Source: Oscillospiraceae bacterium (GTDB taxonomy: Bacteria > Bacillota > Clostridia > Oscillospirales > Oscillospiraceae). From it: a stretch of 64,000 bases of DNA. Location of the stretch: NCBI GenBank assembly GCA_017512485.1, contig JAFWGE010000003.1, positions 1 to 64,000 of the forward strand, given 5' to 3'. A model generated the notes under the pieces. The model was not told the DNA's origin and did not search any database. It saw nothing but the letters and a program-made list of their open reading frames with translations. This document shows, piece after piece, positions 34,650 through 43,650 of this stretch (positions within the stretch are counted from its first letter, which is position 1; each line of letters starts with the position of its first letter). A program made the translations under genes and the position numbers.

Positions 34650-34678
34650 AGTTTAACCGCAAAAGCAGGGATTGTCAA
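34650..34678 (-). promoter_or_regulatory. Sigma-A promoter of the leader–exporter operon
   Basis: Minus strand: a perfect TTGACA (34678-34673), 17 bases, TAAACT (34655-34650). The start is near 34643, giving a leader RNA of about 220 bases up to the terminator. Confidence 0.72.
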
Positions 34679-34733
34679 GGGGGCGATCGCATATGTTTAC
34701 GTGCGGGATCTTACCGCCCATGCGGAAAAACCT

Positions 34734-34762
34734 TTGCAAAGCCAGCTGCCTTGGTATAGTAT
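34734..34762 (+). promoter_or_regulatory. Sigma-A promoter of the YczE/YitT-like gene
   Basis: TTGCAA (34734-34739), 17 bases, TAGTAT (34757-34762), divergent from the exporter promoter and 31 bases before the chosen start at 34794. Confidence 0.68.
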
Positions 34763-34793
34763 AAACCCATCAACAGAAACGGAGACCATGTCT

Positions 34794-35450
34794 ATGGAAC
34801 GTACGCGCGCGTTTCTGCGGGCATTCACACCACGCCGGCGGATCGTCTATCTGTTGGGCACTATGATCCTGGGCTGCGGAATAGCCATGAACACGAAAAC
34901 CAAACTGGGGATAGCCCCCGTCCTCTCCGTAGCCTGGAACCTTAGCGAGCTCATCGGGATACCCTTCAGTCTTATGAGTTTTTTGTATTACTGTTTCCTT
35001 ATCCTGCTGCAGTTCCTTTTACTGAAGCGGGAATTTGAGACCATTCAGATATTGCAGATTATCGCCAGCTTCTTTACCAGCTTTTTCATCGGCGTATTCG
35101 GCAGAATGCTGCCAGACGCCGCGTCACCCGTTGGCAGGGGGATCATGTTGCTGGGGGCCATTCTGCTCACGGGTATCGGCATCATCCTCACTGTGGGAGC
35201 CAGGTTCGTACCCAACCCGGCGGACGGTATGTCTCAGGCTATCGCGCGCCGGACGGGCAAGGGACTGGGCCTCAGTAAGAACATGCTGGATATCGGAAGT
35301 TTCATCGTTGCCACAGCCCTTGGTTTCATCTTCCGGGGAAAGCTCATGGGCGTGGGGATCGGCACGGTGGTCACTATGCTGCTGACGGGGCGGGTGGTAG
35401 CCTGGCTGCAGAAGCCCGTACTGCGTCTGGCAGGACTGTTCATGCCCTGA
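34794..35450 (+). CDS. YczE/YitT-type integral membrane protein
   Basis: Product of 218 residues from ATG 34794 (GGAG nine bases upstream; an ATG at 34788 is too close to that site). Five or so membrane helices are seen, with family hallmarks: GTMILGCGIAMNTKTKLGIAP in the first helix region, the FLYYCFLILLQF second helix, a conserved NPADGMSQAIARRTGKGLGLSKNMLDI loop, and a terminal GRVVAWLQKPV. The function of this family is not established; some members sit beside transport or antibiotic-related genes. Here it is divergent from the ABC exporter operon, sharing a 130-base control region with it. Confidence 0.82.
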   Translation: MERTRAFLRAFTPRRRIVYLLGTMILGCGIAMNTKTKLGIAPVLSVAWNLSELIGIPFSLMSFLYYCFLILLQFLLLKREFETIQILQIIASFFTSFFIGVFGRMLPDAASPVGRGIMLLGAILLTGIGIILTVGARFVPNPADGMSQAIARRTGKGLGLSKNMLDIGSFIVATALGFIFRGKLMGVGIGTVVTMLLTGRVVAWLQKPVLRLAGLFMP

Positions 35451-35469
35451 ACGCGAACAGGGAGAATAA

Positions 35470-35508
35470 ACGCCGGCCGGGCGCGAAAAGCCCGACCGGC
35501 GCTTTCTG
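35470..35508. terminator. Intrinsic terminator between the YczE-like gene and rubrerythrin
   Basis: CGCCGGCCGGGC pairs with GCCCGACCGGCG (one mismatch) around GCGAAAA, then CTTTCTG. The genes converge here, so it may serve both strands. Confidence 0.72.
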
Positions 35509-35561
35509 ATATAAAGCCGCATATCGGTGGGGAACGACAAACCGTGACCGGTTCGTGCCGT

Positions 35562-36109
35562 TCAGTAATTCACCTTGTTGATCTCAAAGGAAGCCTGGTC
35601 CGCGCCGCAGATGGGACAGACTTCCGGGGCATTAGTGCCTATATGTATATGACCGCAGTAGCGGCACTCCCACATTTTTACCTCGCTCTTGCGGAACACC
35701 TCGTCGTTTTGATGTTCTGAAGCAAGGCGCGATAGCGCTCCTCGTGTCGCTTTTCCACAAGGGCGACGCCCCTGAATTTCGCCGCCAGCTCAGGGAAACC
35801 ATCCTCCTCGGCGATCTTCGCGAATTCCTCGTACATTTCGGTCCACTCGAAGTTCTCACCGTCGGCCGCGTCGGACAGATTCTCCGCAGTGCCATTTATA
35901 CCGCCCAGTTCCCGAAACCAGATTTTGGCATGGACCTTCTCGTTCTCTGCGGACTTGAGGAACAGTTCCGCGATCTGCTCCATGCCCTCTTTCTCAGCTA
36001 TCTGTGCGAAATAGGTGTACTTGTTTCTGGCCTGGGACTCCCCGGCAAAAGCTGCCTCCAGATTTTTCTCTGTTCGTGTACCTGCGTACTTGTTGGGTTT
36101 GCCGCTCAT
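35562..36109 (-). pseudogene. Rubrerythrin gene with a one-base frameshift before the rubredoxin domain
   Basis: ATG 36109 after ATAAGGAGG begins a normal rubrerythrin: a ferritin-like diiron domain with [32 protein letters not shown] and [12 protein letters not shown] supplying the Glu and His ligands. At residue 130 (ATC AAA ACG, plus-strand 35706-35711) the frame is lost and ends early as TTRCSARAR. One extra A in the AAAA run restores [21 protein letters not shown] and then CPICGADQASFEINKVNY to a TGA at 35562-35564, which is the expected rubredoxin-like iron domain with its two CxxC pairs. Rubrerythrin reduces hydrogen peroxide in anaerobes. The break may be real or a homopolymer error; apart from it the gene is undamaged. 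Confidence 0.85.
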
Positions 36110-36349
36110 GGGTATACCTCCTTATAAATTATTATTATCACAATATTCTGTTTTAGTTAATTATATATTGCAATTAATAATATCACAACACCCCATATCG
36201 AAATATATGCCTGCGAAAAGTGCGCAAAAGGTACGGCAAGCTTTGGCTTCGGGGCTTTAAGCACCGCAATAAGGACGGACTGCTTTTGCCGCAGTCATGA
36301 AAAAACTCATAAAATCTTCGAAAATGCTTTGAAAATATCTGAGTAATTC

Positions 36350-36378
36350 TTGCAATCGCCAGTCAGATAGGCTAAAAT
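36350..36378 (+). promoter_or_regulatory. Sigma-A promoter of efp
   Basis: TTGCAA (36350-36355), 17 bases, TAAAAT (36373-36378), 62 bases before ATG 36441. Confidence 0.68.
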
Positions 36379-36440
36379 AAACAGAAGTTAACTGTAAGTA
36401 TATGTTCTGCACTTTATTTTTTGACACAGGAGGAGAAAAT

Positions 36441-37004
36441 ATGATTACTGCCGGAGATTTCAGAAACGGCGTGACATTTGAAATGGACGGTCAGGTCATG
36501 CAGGTGGTGGAGTTCCAGCACGTGAAGCCTGGTAAGGGTTCCGCTTTTGTGCGTACTAAGATGAAGAACGTCATCACCGGGGCCGTGACGGAGACGACCT
36601 TCAATCCCACGGAAAAGTTTGAGGAGGCTTTCGTGGAGCGCAGGGACATGGAGTATCTGTACAACGACGGCGACCTGTACTACTTCATGGATTCCGAGAC
36701 TTACGAACAGATGCCCATCAACAAGGACGTGCTGGGAGACAACTTCCGTTTCGTCAAAGACAATATGGTATGCAAGATCCTGTCGTATAAGGGCAGTGTG
36801 TTCGGAGTGGAGCCTCCCACGTTTATCGATCTGGAGATAACCGAGACAGATCCTGGCTTCCGCGGCGACACCGCTACCAACGTACTTAAGCCCGCCACAC
36901 TGGAGACCGGCGCTGTGGTAAAGGTGCCCCTCTTCCTGAGCGTAGGGGACAAGATCCGCATAGACACCCGCACGGGTGAGTATCTTGAAAGAGCGAAAGG
37001 CTGA
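36441..37004 (+). CDS. efp: Elongation factor P
   Basis: Product of 187 residues, start ATG 36441 after AGGAGG. The three-barrel EF-P fold is plain: [20 protein letters not shown], then [17 protein letters not shown] with the tip Lys of PGKG in domain [17 protein letters not shown] in domain II and the signature [34 protein letters not shown] in domain III. It binds stalled ribosomes between the P and E sites and relieves polyproline pausing. The next gene follows after ten bases. Confidence 0.97.
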   Translation: MITAGDFRNGVTFEMDGQVMQVVEFQHVKPGKGSAFVRTKMKNVITGAVTETTFNPTEKFEEAFVERRDMEYLYNDGDLYYFMDSETYEQMPINKDVLGDNFRFVKDNMVCKILSYKGSVFGVEPPTFIDLEITETDPGFRGDTATNVLKPATLETGAVVKVPLFLSVGDKIRIDTRTGEYLERAKG

Positions 37005-37014
37005 GGTGGACGGT

Positions 37015-37398
37015 ATGACACTTTCTGAAAAGGTAGCGTATATAAAAGGTCTGGCCGACGGTATGGAACTGGACGAGAGCAAAAAAGAAGTCAGGCTCAT
37101 GATGGCCATCATAGACGTTCTGGAGGAGACCGCGATTTCTGTGGAGGATCTGGAGGAAGCGGTGGAATCAGTGTGCGACGAGATCGACGACATCGAGGAC
37201 GTCGTATTCGACGATGATGACGAATGCAGCTGCTGTGACGACGATGACGATGATATGCTCGAGGTCAAATGCCCCAAGTGCGGCGAAGTGCTGGAACTTG
37301 AGGATGAGGACTTCGAGAACGGCTGGATCAAATGCCCCGCATGCGGCGAGAAGCTGGAGTTCGATGTCTGTGATGACGACTGCGACTGCTGCGATTAA
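37015..37398 (+). CDS. CD1247 N-terminal-domain protein with zinc ribbon
   Basis: Product of 127 residues from ATG 37015. The N-terminal 45 residues (MTLSEKVAYIKGLADGMELD…) are the CD1247 N-terminal domain, known in Clostridia next to efp. A very acidic linker with CSCC follows, then a zinc ribbon (CPKCG…CPACG) and a Cys/Asp-rich tail (DVCDDDCDCCD). The function is unknown; the conserved pairing with efp suggests a translation-related role. A terminator follows at 37418. Confidence 0.85.
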   Translation: MTLSEKVAYIKGLADGMELDESKKEVRLMMAIIDVLEETAISVEDLEEAVESVCDEIDDIEDVVFDDDDECSCCDDDDDDMLEVKCPKCGEVLELEDEDFENGWIKCPACGEKLEFDVCDDDCDCCD

Positions 37399-37417
37399 AA
37401 ACACATGATGATTCTTC

Positions 37418-37449
37418 TACCGGGCGGCATATACCGCCCGGTATCTTTC
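37418..37449 (+). terminator. Intrinsic terminator after the efp operon
   Basis: ACCGGGCGG pairs perfectly with CCGCCCGGT around CATATA, followed by ATCTTTCG. Confidence 0.78.
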
Positions 37450-37502
37450 GTTAAAGGCAAAAAACAGACTGCAAAAAACAGATGAATTGTCAGTGTTTTA
37501 TC

Positions 37503-37531
37503 TTGTCAGTGTTTCAAAGCTATAGTATAAT
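37503..37531 (+). promoter_or_regulatory. Sigma-A promoter of cdaA–ybbR
   Basis: TTGTCA (37503-37508), 17 bases, TATAAT (37526-37531). It lies only about 20 bases before the longest possible cdaA start. Confidence 0.75.
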
Positions 37532-37552
37532 TACCAGAACGGGGTCCGCGCC

Positions 37553-38461
37553 TTGCTGTTGGCACTGCGCCGCGGGCAATACATCGGAAGGGGCGGTGAG
37601 ACTTATGGGGTAGTAACGGGCTGGCTTGAAGTGCTATGGTATAACATAAAGAGCATTCGCATAGCCGACGTGCTGGACATTGCTATTATAACGTTCGTCT
37701 TTTACAAACTCATTCTGATGATCCGCGGCAAGACCGCTGCCAGGATAGTGCGTGCGGTGGTCGTCCTGTTGCTCATAACGTGGCTGTCCCAGGTGCTGGG
37801 GCTGAACGTTATCAACTTTATACTTACCAATACTATCAAGATGGGCGTCATAGCGCTGCTCATCATGTTCCAACCTGAAATCAGGAGGGCGCTGGAGAGG
37901 ATAGGCGCGTCCAGCAGCATCGGAAGGCTCCTGGGCAGGGCTACCCCCAGGGAGGACGCCGAGGTGGAAGTTGACCAGGTGGTGGACGCATGCCAGTGGC
38001 TGGCCAGGTCAAAGTTCGGAGCACTTATCGTCTTTGAGCGTGACAACAACCTTGAAGATTACATGAAGACCGGTACGATGATAAATGCGGATCTGTCGTC
38101 GGAGCTGCTCAGAAACATCTTTTTCCCAAAAGCAGCCCTGCACGACGGAGCGGTTATCATCCGGGACGGCCGTATACTGGCTGCCGGGTGTATGTTGCCC
38201 ATGACCGACAACACAAACCTGGAACGCGACTTGGGCATGCGTCACAGGGCCGGCATAGGCATAAGTGAACAGACAGACGCCATCGTTGTCATCGTCTCCG
38301 AGGAGCGGGGTACCGTGTCGGTGGCCGAGAACGGCATGATAAAGATGAACCTCAGTGCCGATGTACTGAAGAGGCTCCTGCTCATGCGCCTGGTGACGGA
38401 CGATGAGAAGGGCGAGGAGGGCCGTTTCCGCATTTTCAGGAGGAAGAACGATGCTGAATAA
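37553..38461 (+). CDS. cdaA: Diadenylate cyclase (c-di-AMP synthase) CdaA
   Basis: Up to 302 residues. The true start is uncertain: TTG 37553 is the longest choice, and a GTG near 37628 (beginning MLWYNIKSIRIADVLD) fits homologues better but has no strong site. Three membrane helices come first (IAIITFVFYKLILM, IVRAVVVLLLITWLSQVLG, FILTNTIKMGVIALLIMFQPEIR). The DAC domain follows with the catalytic FPKAALHDGAVII (DGA) and LGMRHRAGIGISE (RHR) motifs. It joins two ATP into c-di-AMP, which controls potassium and osmotic balance. It overlaps ybbR by 11 bases, the usual cdaA–cdaR pairing. Confidence 0.95.
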   Translation: MLLALRRGQYIGRGGETYGVVTGWLEVLWYNIKSIRIADVLDIAIITFVFYKLILMIRGKTAARIVRAVVVLLLITWLSQVLGLNVINFILTNTIKMGVIALLIMFQPEIRRALERIGASSSIGRLLGRATPREDAEVEVDQVVDACQWLARSKFGALIVFERDNNLEDYMKTGTMINADLSSELLRNIFFPKAALHDGAVIIRDGRILAAGCMLPMTDNTNLERDLGMRHRAGIGISEQTDAIVVIVSEERGTVSVAENGMIKMNLSADVLKRLLLMRLVTDDEKGEEGRFRIFRRKNDAE

Positions 38462-39734
38462 GATCTTCAGCAACAAGCTGGTAGTATTCATACTGGCGTT
38501 CATAATGGCCTGTCTCCTGTGGGGGTACGTGTCCAACGTTGTAAACATAGAGATAGACGTTAAGATCAACAACATACAGGTGACCTTTGACGGCGAGGAA
38601 GACCTCAGGGACAAACGCACTCTCCAGATAATCGAGAGCAAGGTGGAGGACGTGGACCTCACCTTTACGGGCAAGCGCTCCGAAGTGACAAAACTCACCA
38701 GGGAAAACGTCAGCGCCGTGGTGGACCTGCACAGCATCAGGAGTTCGGGCGAATACTCCATGGCCTACTCCGTTGTGCTGCCGGACACTGTATCTGAAAA
38801 CTCGGTAACGATAAGCAGAAATCCCTACTATGTACAGATCACAGTGGCAAAGATGGTTACGGCGCAGGTTCCGGTAACCGGCGAACTGGTGGGCAGCGTT
38901 GCGGAGAACTGCATCAAGGGAGAGTACGAGTTCACACCAGCGTACATCAGCGTCTCCGGGCCTGACAGTGTAGTGGGGTCCATTGTCAAGGCGGTTGTAA
39001 CGGTACGCGGGGATGACCTCAGCAAGAGCGTGTCGGCCACGTCAGACTACGTACTGACAGACGCCCTGGGGGAGAACGTGGACATGAGCGACATATCCGT
39101 GGATTACGAGGAAGTAGAGACTTTCATGCCCGTGTACCAGATCAAAGACGTGCCCCTCAGCGTAAGATTCATCGAAGGGAACGGTATAACCACCGGTGAT
39201 ATCACGTGGACTGTGGAACCTACCACGGTGAAAGTGTACGCATATGCGGAGGAACTGGATGGCATAAACGAGTTCGTCCTTCCCACCATAGACCTTACCG
39301 GTATGCTGGCCAGCGAGGACTTCACATTCCCAATCCCCGTGAGCAATAACGTGACCAACCTCAGCGGCGAGGAGACCGCTGTCGTCAGGGTAAAGATAGT
39401 CGGCGTGGCATCCAAAACGGTGACCGCAACGAATTTCGTGGTGACCAATGTGCCAGAGGGCTATTACGCCGAGGTGGCCCGCAGCAGCCTGCCTGTAACC
39501 GTCCGGGCTCCCAAAGAACAGATAGATTACATCGATTCAAACAATGTCCGGGTAGTGCTTGATATGAGTGGCGCCGGGGCATACAGCGGCAACCAGCTGG
39601 TCACTGCAGCGGTGATGATAGACGGATTCGAGGATGCCGGGGCGGTTGGAGAATACACCGTGGCGGTGACCCTCACGGAGATGTCGGCGGTACAGTCCTC
39701 AGCGTCAGCGTCGCCCTCGCCATCGGTGGAGTAA
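38451..39734 (+). CDS. YbbR-domain protein (CdaR-like regulator of CdaA)
   Basis: Product of 427 residues from ATG 38451 with CAGGAGGA upstream. One N-terminal membrane anchor (LVVFILAFIMACLLWGYVS) is followed by about four YbbR repeats outside the membrane, each with a beta pattern and a VxVTGxRSEV/VxVSGPxSVV-like turn (LTFTGKRSEVTKL, AYISVSGPDSVVGSI, KEQIDYIDSNNVRV). In Firmicutes the homologous CdaR binds and controls CdaA. The gene overlaps cdaA by 11 bases. Confidence 0.9.
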   Translation: MLNKIFSNKLVVFILAFIMACLLWGYVSNVVNIEIDVKINNIQVTFDGEEDLRDKRTLQIIESKVEDVDLTFTGKRSEVTKLTRENVSAVVDLHSIRSSGEYSMAYSVVLPDTVSENSVTISRNPYYVQITVAKMVTAQVPVTGELVGSVAENCIKGEYEFTPAYISVSGPDSVVGSIVKAVVTVRGDDLSKSVSATSDYVLTDALGENVDMSDISVDYEEVETFMPVYQIKDVPLSVRFIEGNGITTGDITWTVEPTTVKVYAYAEELDGINEFVLPTIDLTGMLASEDFTFPIPVSNNVTNLSGEETAVVRVKIVGVASKTVTATNFVVTNVPEGYYAEVARSSLPVTVRAPKEQIDYIDSNNVRVVLDMSGAGAYSGNQLVTAAVMIDGFEDAGAVGEYTVAVTLTEMSAVQSSASASPSPSVE

Positions 39735-39741
39735 AAGGGGC

Positions 39742-40605
39742 ATGTTCGGTTACGTGCGCCCAATGAAGGGCGAACTTAAGGTGCGCGATTATGAGATGTT
39801 CCAGGCTGCATATTGCGGCCTGTGCCGCACCATGAAACGCAGGTACGGCTCATTTTCCACCGCGTTCCTTAATTACGACCTGACGTTCCTGACGGTGTTG
39901 CTGTTGGGGCTCAGGGGGGAGACAGGGTATGTGGACAAGAGGTGCGCCGCAAGCCCTTTTAAAAAGAAAAAGATGTGTGCGCCGTCGTCCGCCCTGGACG
40001 ATTGCGCAGGATATGCGGTGATGCTCACCTGCGGTAAACTCAGGGACGACGCCGCGGATTCCGGTATCTTCCGTTCAATATTGAGCAGGTGTGCCCTGAT
40101 TCTGTTAAGAAGGGCGGAAAAGCGGGCCGACAGTTCGTTGCCGGGGTTCCGCTCCCTTACGGCGGAGTGCATGGCCGCCCTTTCAGCGAGGGAAGCGGAC
40201 GGGTGTCCGGTCATGGACGAGATGGCTGATCTGTTCGCCCGCATACTGGAGGACACCGCCCGATGCCAGGCCGGGGAAGAAGCAAAACCCCTTAAAGAAC
40301 TGATGTACCACGTGGGCAGGTGGATATATATAGTGGACGCTGCCGATGACCTACGGGAAGACCTGGAGGCAGGTCAGTACAATTGCCTGGCCAGGAGGTT
40401 CTCACTGGAAGGGAATGACATCCCCGAAGAAGTGTCAGATTACGTAAGGACCACACTGAAGCTGTCCTCAGAGCGGGCTCTCAGCCTGGCCGGGGAACTG
40501 GAACTGGGGAATTACACCCAACTGGTGGAGAACATCCTCTCCTTGGGGCTGCCATTCGTGGCGGACCGGGTGCTGGACGGCACCTGGAGGGTCAGAAGGA
40601 AGTGA
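39742..40605 (+). CDS. DUF5685 family protein
   Basis: Product of 287 residues beginning [20 protein letters not shown] followed by [13 protein letters not shown], which is the family hallmark: an FGYVxP start and a CGLC motif. Other marks are [13 protein letters not shown], a Cys pair near KKKKMCAPS, and a C-terminal [17 protein letters not shown]…, rich in acidic residues. The cysteines suggest metal binding. The function is unknown. It starts eight bases after the YbbR gene and is followed by a DnaJ-domain gene, a common order in Clostridia. Confidence 0.85.
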   Translation: MFGYVRPMKGELKVRDYEMFQAAYCGLCRTMKRRYGSFSTAFLNYDLTFLTVLLLGLRGETGYVDKRCAASPFKKKKMCAPSSALDDCAGYAVMLTCGKLRDDAADSGIFRSILSRCALILLRRAEKRADSSLPGFRSLTAECMAALSAREADGCPVMDEMADLFARILEDTARCQAGEEAKPLKELMYHVGRWIYIVDAADDLREDLEAGQYNCLARRFSLEGNDIPEEVSDYVRTTLKLSSERALSLAGELELGNYTQLVENILSLGLPFVADRVLDGTWRVRRK

Positions 40606-40681
40606 CACCGGCCTCCGGGCCGTGCGTATACGCGTCGCTGCCCCCGGCAATGCCGGGCGGCGGGATAAAGGAGATTTGACT

Positions 40682-41323
40682 ATGAACGATCCGTATAAGG
40701 TGTTGGGTATATCGCCAGGGGCTTCCGAGCAGGAGATAAAGAAAGCCTACAGGGAGTTGGCAAGGAAGTATCATCCGGACAATTTCCATGACAACCCTCT
40801 GGCGGACCTTGCCCAGGAGAAGATGAAGGAAATAAACGAGGCGTATGATACGCTTATGAAGACCCATACCTCCGGCTCCTCGTCCCAGAGTTCCTCATAC
40901 GGGCCGGGGTCTTCCTATTCCCAGAGCGGGGGGAACTATTCCTATTCATACTCTTACAACGGCAACCCCCTTTACGATGACATTCGCAGGGATATAGACA
41001 TGGGCAACCTGGATCAGGCGGCGACCAAGCTGAGCAAGATCACGGACAGGTCGGCTCAGTGGTACTTTCTCAAAGGATCCGTGGATTTCCGGAGGGGTTG
41101 GTACGACGAGGCCAGAAGGAATTTCCAGACTGCCTGTAATATGGAGCCCCACAACATGGAGTTCAGGCAGGCCCTCATGCGGGTGAGCAGGGGCTCTACG
41201 GAGGCCTATCGCGGACCGGGAGCCGGAGTTAACACGGAACAGGCCTGCCAGTGCTGTTCATCGCTCATGTGTGCAGATTGTTGCTGTGAATGCGCGGGAG
41301 GCGACCTCATACCGTGTCTGTAA
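40682..41323 (+). CDS. J-domain protein with Cys-rich tail
   Basis: Product of 213 residues, start ATG 40682 after AAAGGAG. Residues 1-65 are a J domain with the HPD motif at 31-33 (ARKYHPDNF). A Ser/Tyr/Gly-rich linker follows, then a helical TPR-like region ([20 protein letters not shown]… [20 protein letters not shown]). The tail is Cys-rich ([21 protein letters not shown]). J domains stimulate DnaK; the client and the role of the tail, possibly metal binding, are unknown. It is not DnaJ itself, which has a zinc centre and two client-binding domains. Confidence 0.85.
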   Translation: MNDPYKVLGISPGASEQEIKKAYRELARKYHPDNFHDNPLADLAQEKMKEINEAYDTLMKTHTSGSSSQSSSYGPGSSYSQSGGNYSYSYSYNGNPLYDDIRRDIDMGNLDQAATKLSKITDRSAQWYFLKGSVDFRRGWYDEARRNFQTACNMEPHNMEFRQALMRVSRGSTEAYRGPGAGVNTEQACQCCSSLMCADCCCECAGGDLIPCL

Positions 41324-41838
41324 AGGATTCGAAGGCGTCAAAACCCGCTTTTCTGGGTCTGCTTGCGGCGCTGTCCCTGGCGGTGCTGTTCCTGGCGGGG
41401 GTCTCCCCAACGGGAAGACTCTCACTGACGGCTCTGTCCGGGCTGGCAGTGGCAGCCGCGGTGCTGAAAACGGGTCTGGGAGGGGGATTCCTGTGTTGGG
41501 CTGCCGTGAGTATCCTGGGTGTAGCGCTGCTTCCCTCAAAAAGCTGTGCAGCCCTTTACGCAGTGCTTTTTGGCCTGTATCCGGCGATCAAATCCCTTAT
41601 AGAGAGGCTGGGTAGGCTGTGGCTAGAGTGGGCGCTAAAGCTTCTGTTCTTCCTGGCAGCCATGACCCTCTGTGTGCTGGCACTTAAAGGCCTATTCTCC
41701 GAAGAGGTGTTTGCCGTCGCTTTCGACAAACTGGCTTTGGCTTACCCGGTGGGATGTGCCGCTTTTGTCCTTTATGACCTGGCTTTCACCGGACTTATAA
41801 GGATTTATCTAAACAGGGTCCCCGGCGCACGGGGCTGA
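41314..41838 (+). CDS. Small membrane protein of unknown function
   Basis: Product of 174 residues from GTG 41314, which overlaps the J-domain gene by ten bases; a GGGAGG lies about 13 bases upstream. Five hydrophobic segments are seen, including [37 protein letters not shown] and [20 protein letters not shown]. The shape is like small clostridial permease-like proteins, but no family was recognised. It is probably translated by coupling to the J-domain gene. Confidence 0.65.
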   Translation: MSVKDSKASKPAFLGLLAALSLAVLFLAGVSPTGRLSLTALSGLAVAAAVLKTGLGGGFLCWAAVSILGVALLPSKSCAALYAVLFGLYPAIKSLIERLGRLWLEWALKLLFFLAAMTLCVLALKGLFSEEVFAVAFDKLALAYPVGCAAFVLYDLAFTGLIRIYLNRVPGARG

Positions 41839-41884
41839 AAAAACCTGCTCCCGGCCGGGCCGGGCAGCGGAAACGGAGATGCAG

Positions 41885-42763
41885 ATGATAAACAGCATGA
41901 CGGGTTTCGGCCGAGCGGTGCGCACACTGGACGGCTTCGACATCCAGGTGGAACTGCGCAGCGTCAACAGTCGGTATCTTGATCTGAACATAAAACTTCA
42001 GCGTTCGTACAGCTTCGCCGAAGACAGGGTGCGCGCCCTGCTCCAGAAGCGCTTTTCCCGGGGTAAACTGGACGTATATGTTTCCGTGGGCGACAAGAAC
42101 GACGGGAACGTGGATATCACCCTGAATGAAGGCCTCCTGAAGGCGTATATGGACGCTTTCGCACGTATGCATCGGGATTTTGGCCTGAGGAACGACCTTA
42201 CGGGCTCCAGCGCCGCCAGACTGCCCGACGTCATCACCGTGAACAGGGCCGAGACCGATCCGGAACAGCTGACGGCGGATATCTGCCGGGTTCTGGATGA
42301 GGCTGCCGATTCATTTGCCGCCATGAGAGCGGCTGAGGGGAAGGCACTGGCGGACGACGTTTCCGGGAGGCTGGACGCTATCGAGGCTCTGGTATCCAAA
42401 GTGGAGGAGCGCTCCCCGCAGACCGTGGAGGAGTACCGCGTCAGGCTGGAAAAGAAACTGGCAAAGGTACTGGAGGACAGGAACATCGACGAAGCCAGAA
42501 TCATAACGGAAGCTGCTATTTTTGCCGACAGGGTGGATGTCAGCGAGGAGACAGTACGCCTTCGCAGCCATATCGCTCAGGCAAGGGGGCTGTTGGAGAA
42601 AGGCGGTCCGGTAGGCAGGAGGTTGGACTTCATAGCCCAGGAGATGAACAGGGAAGTCAACACCACAGGCTCAAAGTGCAGTGATCTGGAGCTGACGCAG
42701 GCCGTGGTGGAGATGAAGGCACTGCTGGAGAAGATCCGGGAGCAGATCGCCAATATAGAGTGA
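41885..42763 (+). CDS. YicC-family endoribonuclease
   Basis: Product of 292 residues from ATG 41885 (GGAG six bases upstream). It opens with the family hallmark MINSMTGFGRA and EVRSVNSRYLDLNIKL-like residues (ELRSVNSRYLDLNIKLQ), has central coiled segments and ends with the invariant GRRLDFIAQEMNREVNTTGSKC followed by VVEMKALLEKIREQIANIE. Studied YicC proteins are endoribonucleases that degrade certain small RNAs. It heads the conserved run yicC–remA–gmk–rpoZ–priA. Confidence 0.93.
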   Translation: MINSMTGFGRAVRTLDGFDIQVELRSVNSRYLDLNIKLQRSYSFAEDRVRALLQKRFSRGKLDVYVSVGDKNDGNVDITLNEGLLKAYMDAFARMHRDFGLRNDLTGSSAARLPDVITVNRAETDPEQLTADICRVLDEAADSFAAMRAAEGKALADDVSGRLDAIEALVSKVEERSPQTVEEYRVRLEKKLAKVLEDRNIDEARIITEAAIFADRVDVSEETVRLRSHIAQARGLLEKGGPVGRRLDFIAQEMNREVNTTGSKCSDLELTQAVVEMKALLEKIREQIANIE

Positions 42764-42775
42764 GGTACCCTGAAA

Positions 42776-43033
42776 ATGAAGATGATAAACATTGGTTTCG
42801 GGAACGTCGTCTGCGCCGAGCGGATGATAGCTGTGGTGGCCCCGGACTCAGCCCCTGTAAAGCGCATAGTGCAGGAAGCCAGGGAGAGGGCAGTGCTTAT
42901 AGACGCCACGTACGGGCGACGCACCAGGGCGGTCATCATCATGGACAGCGACCACGTCGTTTTATCCGCCCTGCAGCCGGAGACACTGGCGTCCCGTGCC
43001 GCGGAGCGTCAGGAGGGAGATGACAAGGCATGA
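42776..43033 (+). CDS. remA: RemA/DUF370 DNA-binding regulator
   Basis: Product of 85 residues with the family pattern [27 protein letters not shown] and [25 protein letters not shown]. In Bacillus subtilis RemA binds DNA as a ring-shaped multimer and activates biofilm matrix and osmoprotection genes. It starts 12 bases after yicC and overlaps gmk by four bases. The GRRTRA segment carries the positive charges used for DNA binding. Confidence 0.92.
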   Translation: MKMINIGFGNVVCAERMIAVVAPDSAPVKRIVQEARERAVLIDATYGRRTRAVIIMDSDHVVLSALQPETLASRAAERQEGDDKA

Positions 43034-43626
43034 AAGGGTCGGTGGTAGTGGTCTCGGGGCCATCCGGGGCGGGAAAGACCACAGTGATAGGACTCTGCAG
43101 CCAGCATCGCAGCGATCTCTATTTCTCCGTGTCTGTCACCACCAGGGAGAAACGTCCCGGAGAAGAGGAAGGAGTGGACTACCACTTCGTTACTCAGGAG
43201 GAGTTTGACCGCATGGTGGATGAAGGCCTGCTGCTGGAACATGCGGGCTACGTGAACCACAGTTACGGTACCCCAGCAGCGCCGGTGGCTGCGGCGGTGG
43301 AACGCGGGCTCACGGTGGTTCTGGACATAGAGGTGCAGGGGGCTGCCCAGATAAAGCAGAAACTCCCGGACTCCACGCTTATATTCCTTACGCCCACTCA
43401 TCTCAGCGAACTGGAGAGGCGGCTGATCAAGCGGGGCACAGAGACCCCGGAGACCGTGAGCCGCCGACTGGAGACCGCGGCAAAAGAGATAAAACAGGCC
43501 GACAGATACGACTATATAATCCTTAACGACGACGCCGATACGGCGGCTTCGGAGCTGGATGCCATCATTACTGCGTCCAGATGCAGGACCGGGCTTCGCT
43601 ATGGAATGCTCGATACAAATATCTGA
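43030..43626 (+). CDS. gmk: Guanylate kinase
   Basis: Product of 198 residues. The P-loop is [10 protein letters not shown], followed by [23 protein letters not shown] (GMP-binding), [35 protein letters not shown] and [10 protein letters not shown]. It phosphorylates GMP to GDP with ATP. It overlaps remA by four bases (ATGA), and rpoZ follows after 24 bases, the usual gmk–rpoZ order. Confidence 0.96.
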   Translation: MKGSVVVVSGPSGAGKTTVIGLCSQHRSDLYFSVSVTTREKRPGEEEGVDYHFVTQEEFDRMVDEGLLLEHAGYVNHSYGTPAAPVAAAVERGLTVVLDIEVQGAAQIKQKLPDSTLIFLTPTHLSELERRLIKRGTETPETVSRRLETAAKEIKQADRYDYIILNDDADTAASELDAIITASRCRTGLRYGMLDTNI

Positions 43627-43650
43627 TTTATATTCAAAGGAGACGATACG

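Noticed and set aside
36110..36349. PerR or Fur operator upstream of rubrerythrin
   Set aside because: The region is AT-rich with partial inverted repeats, but none is close enough to the PerR or Fur consensus to call.
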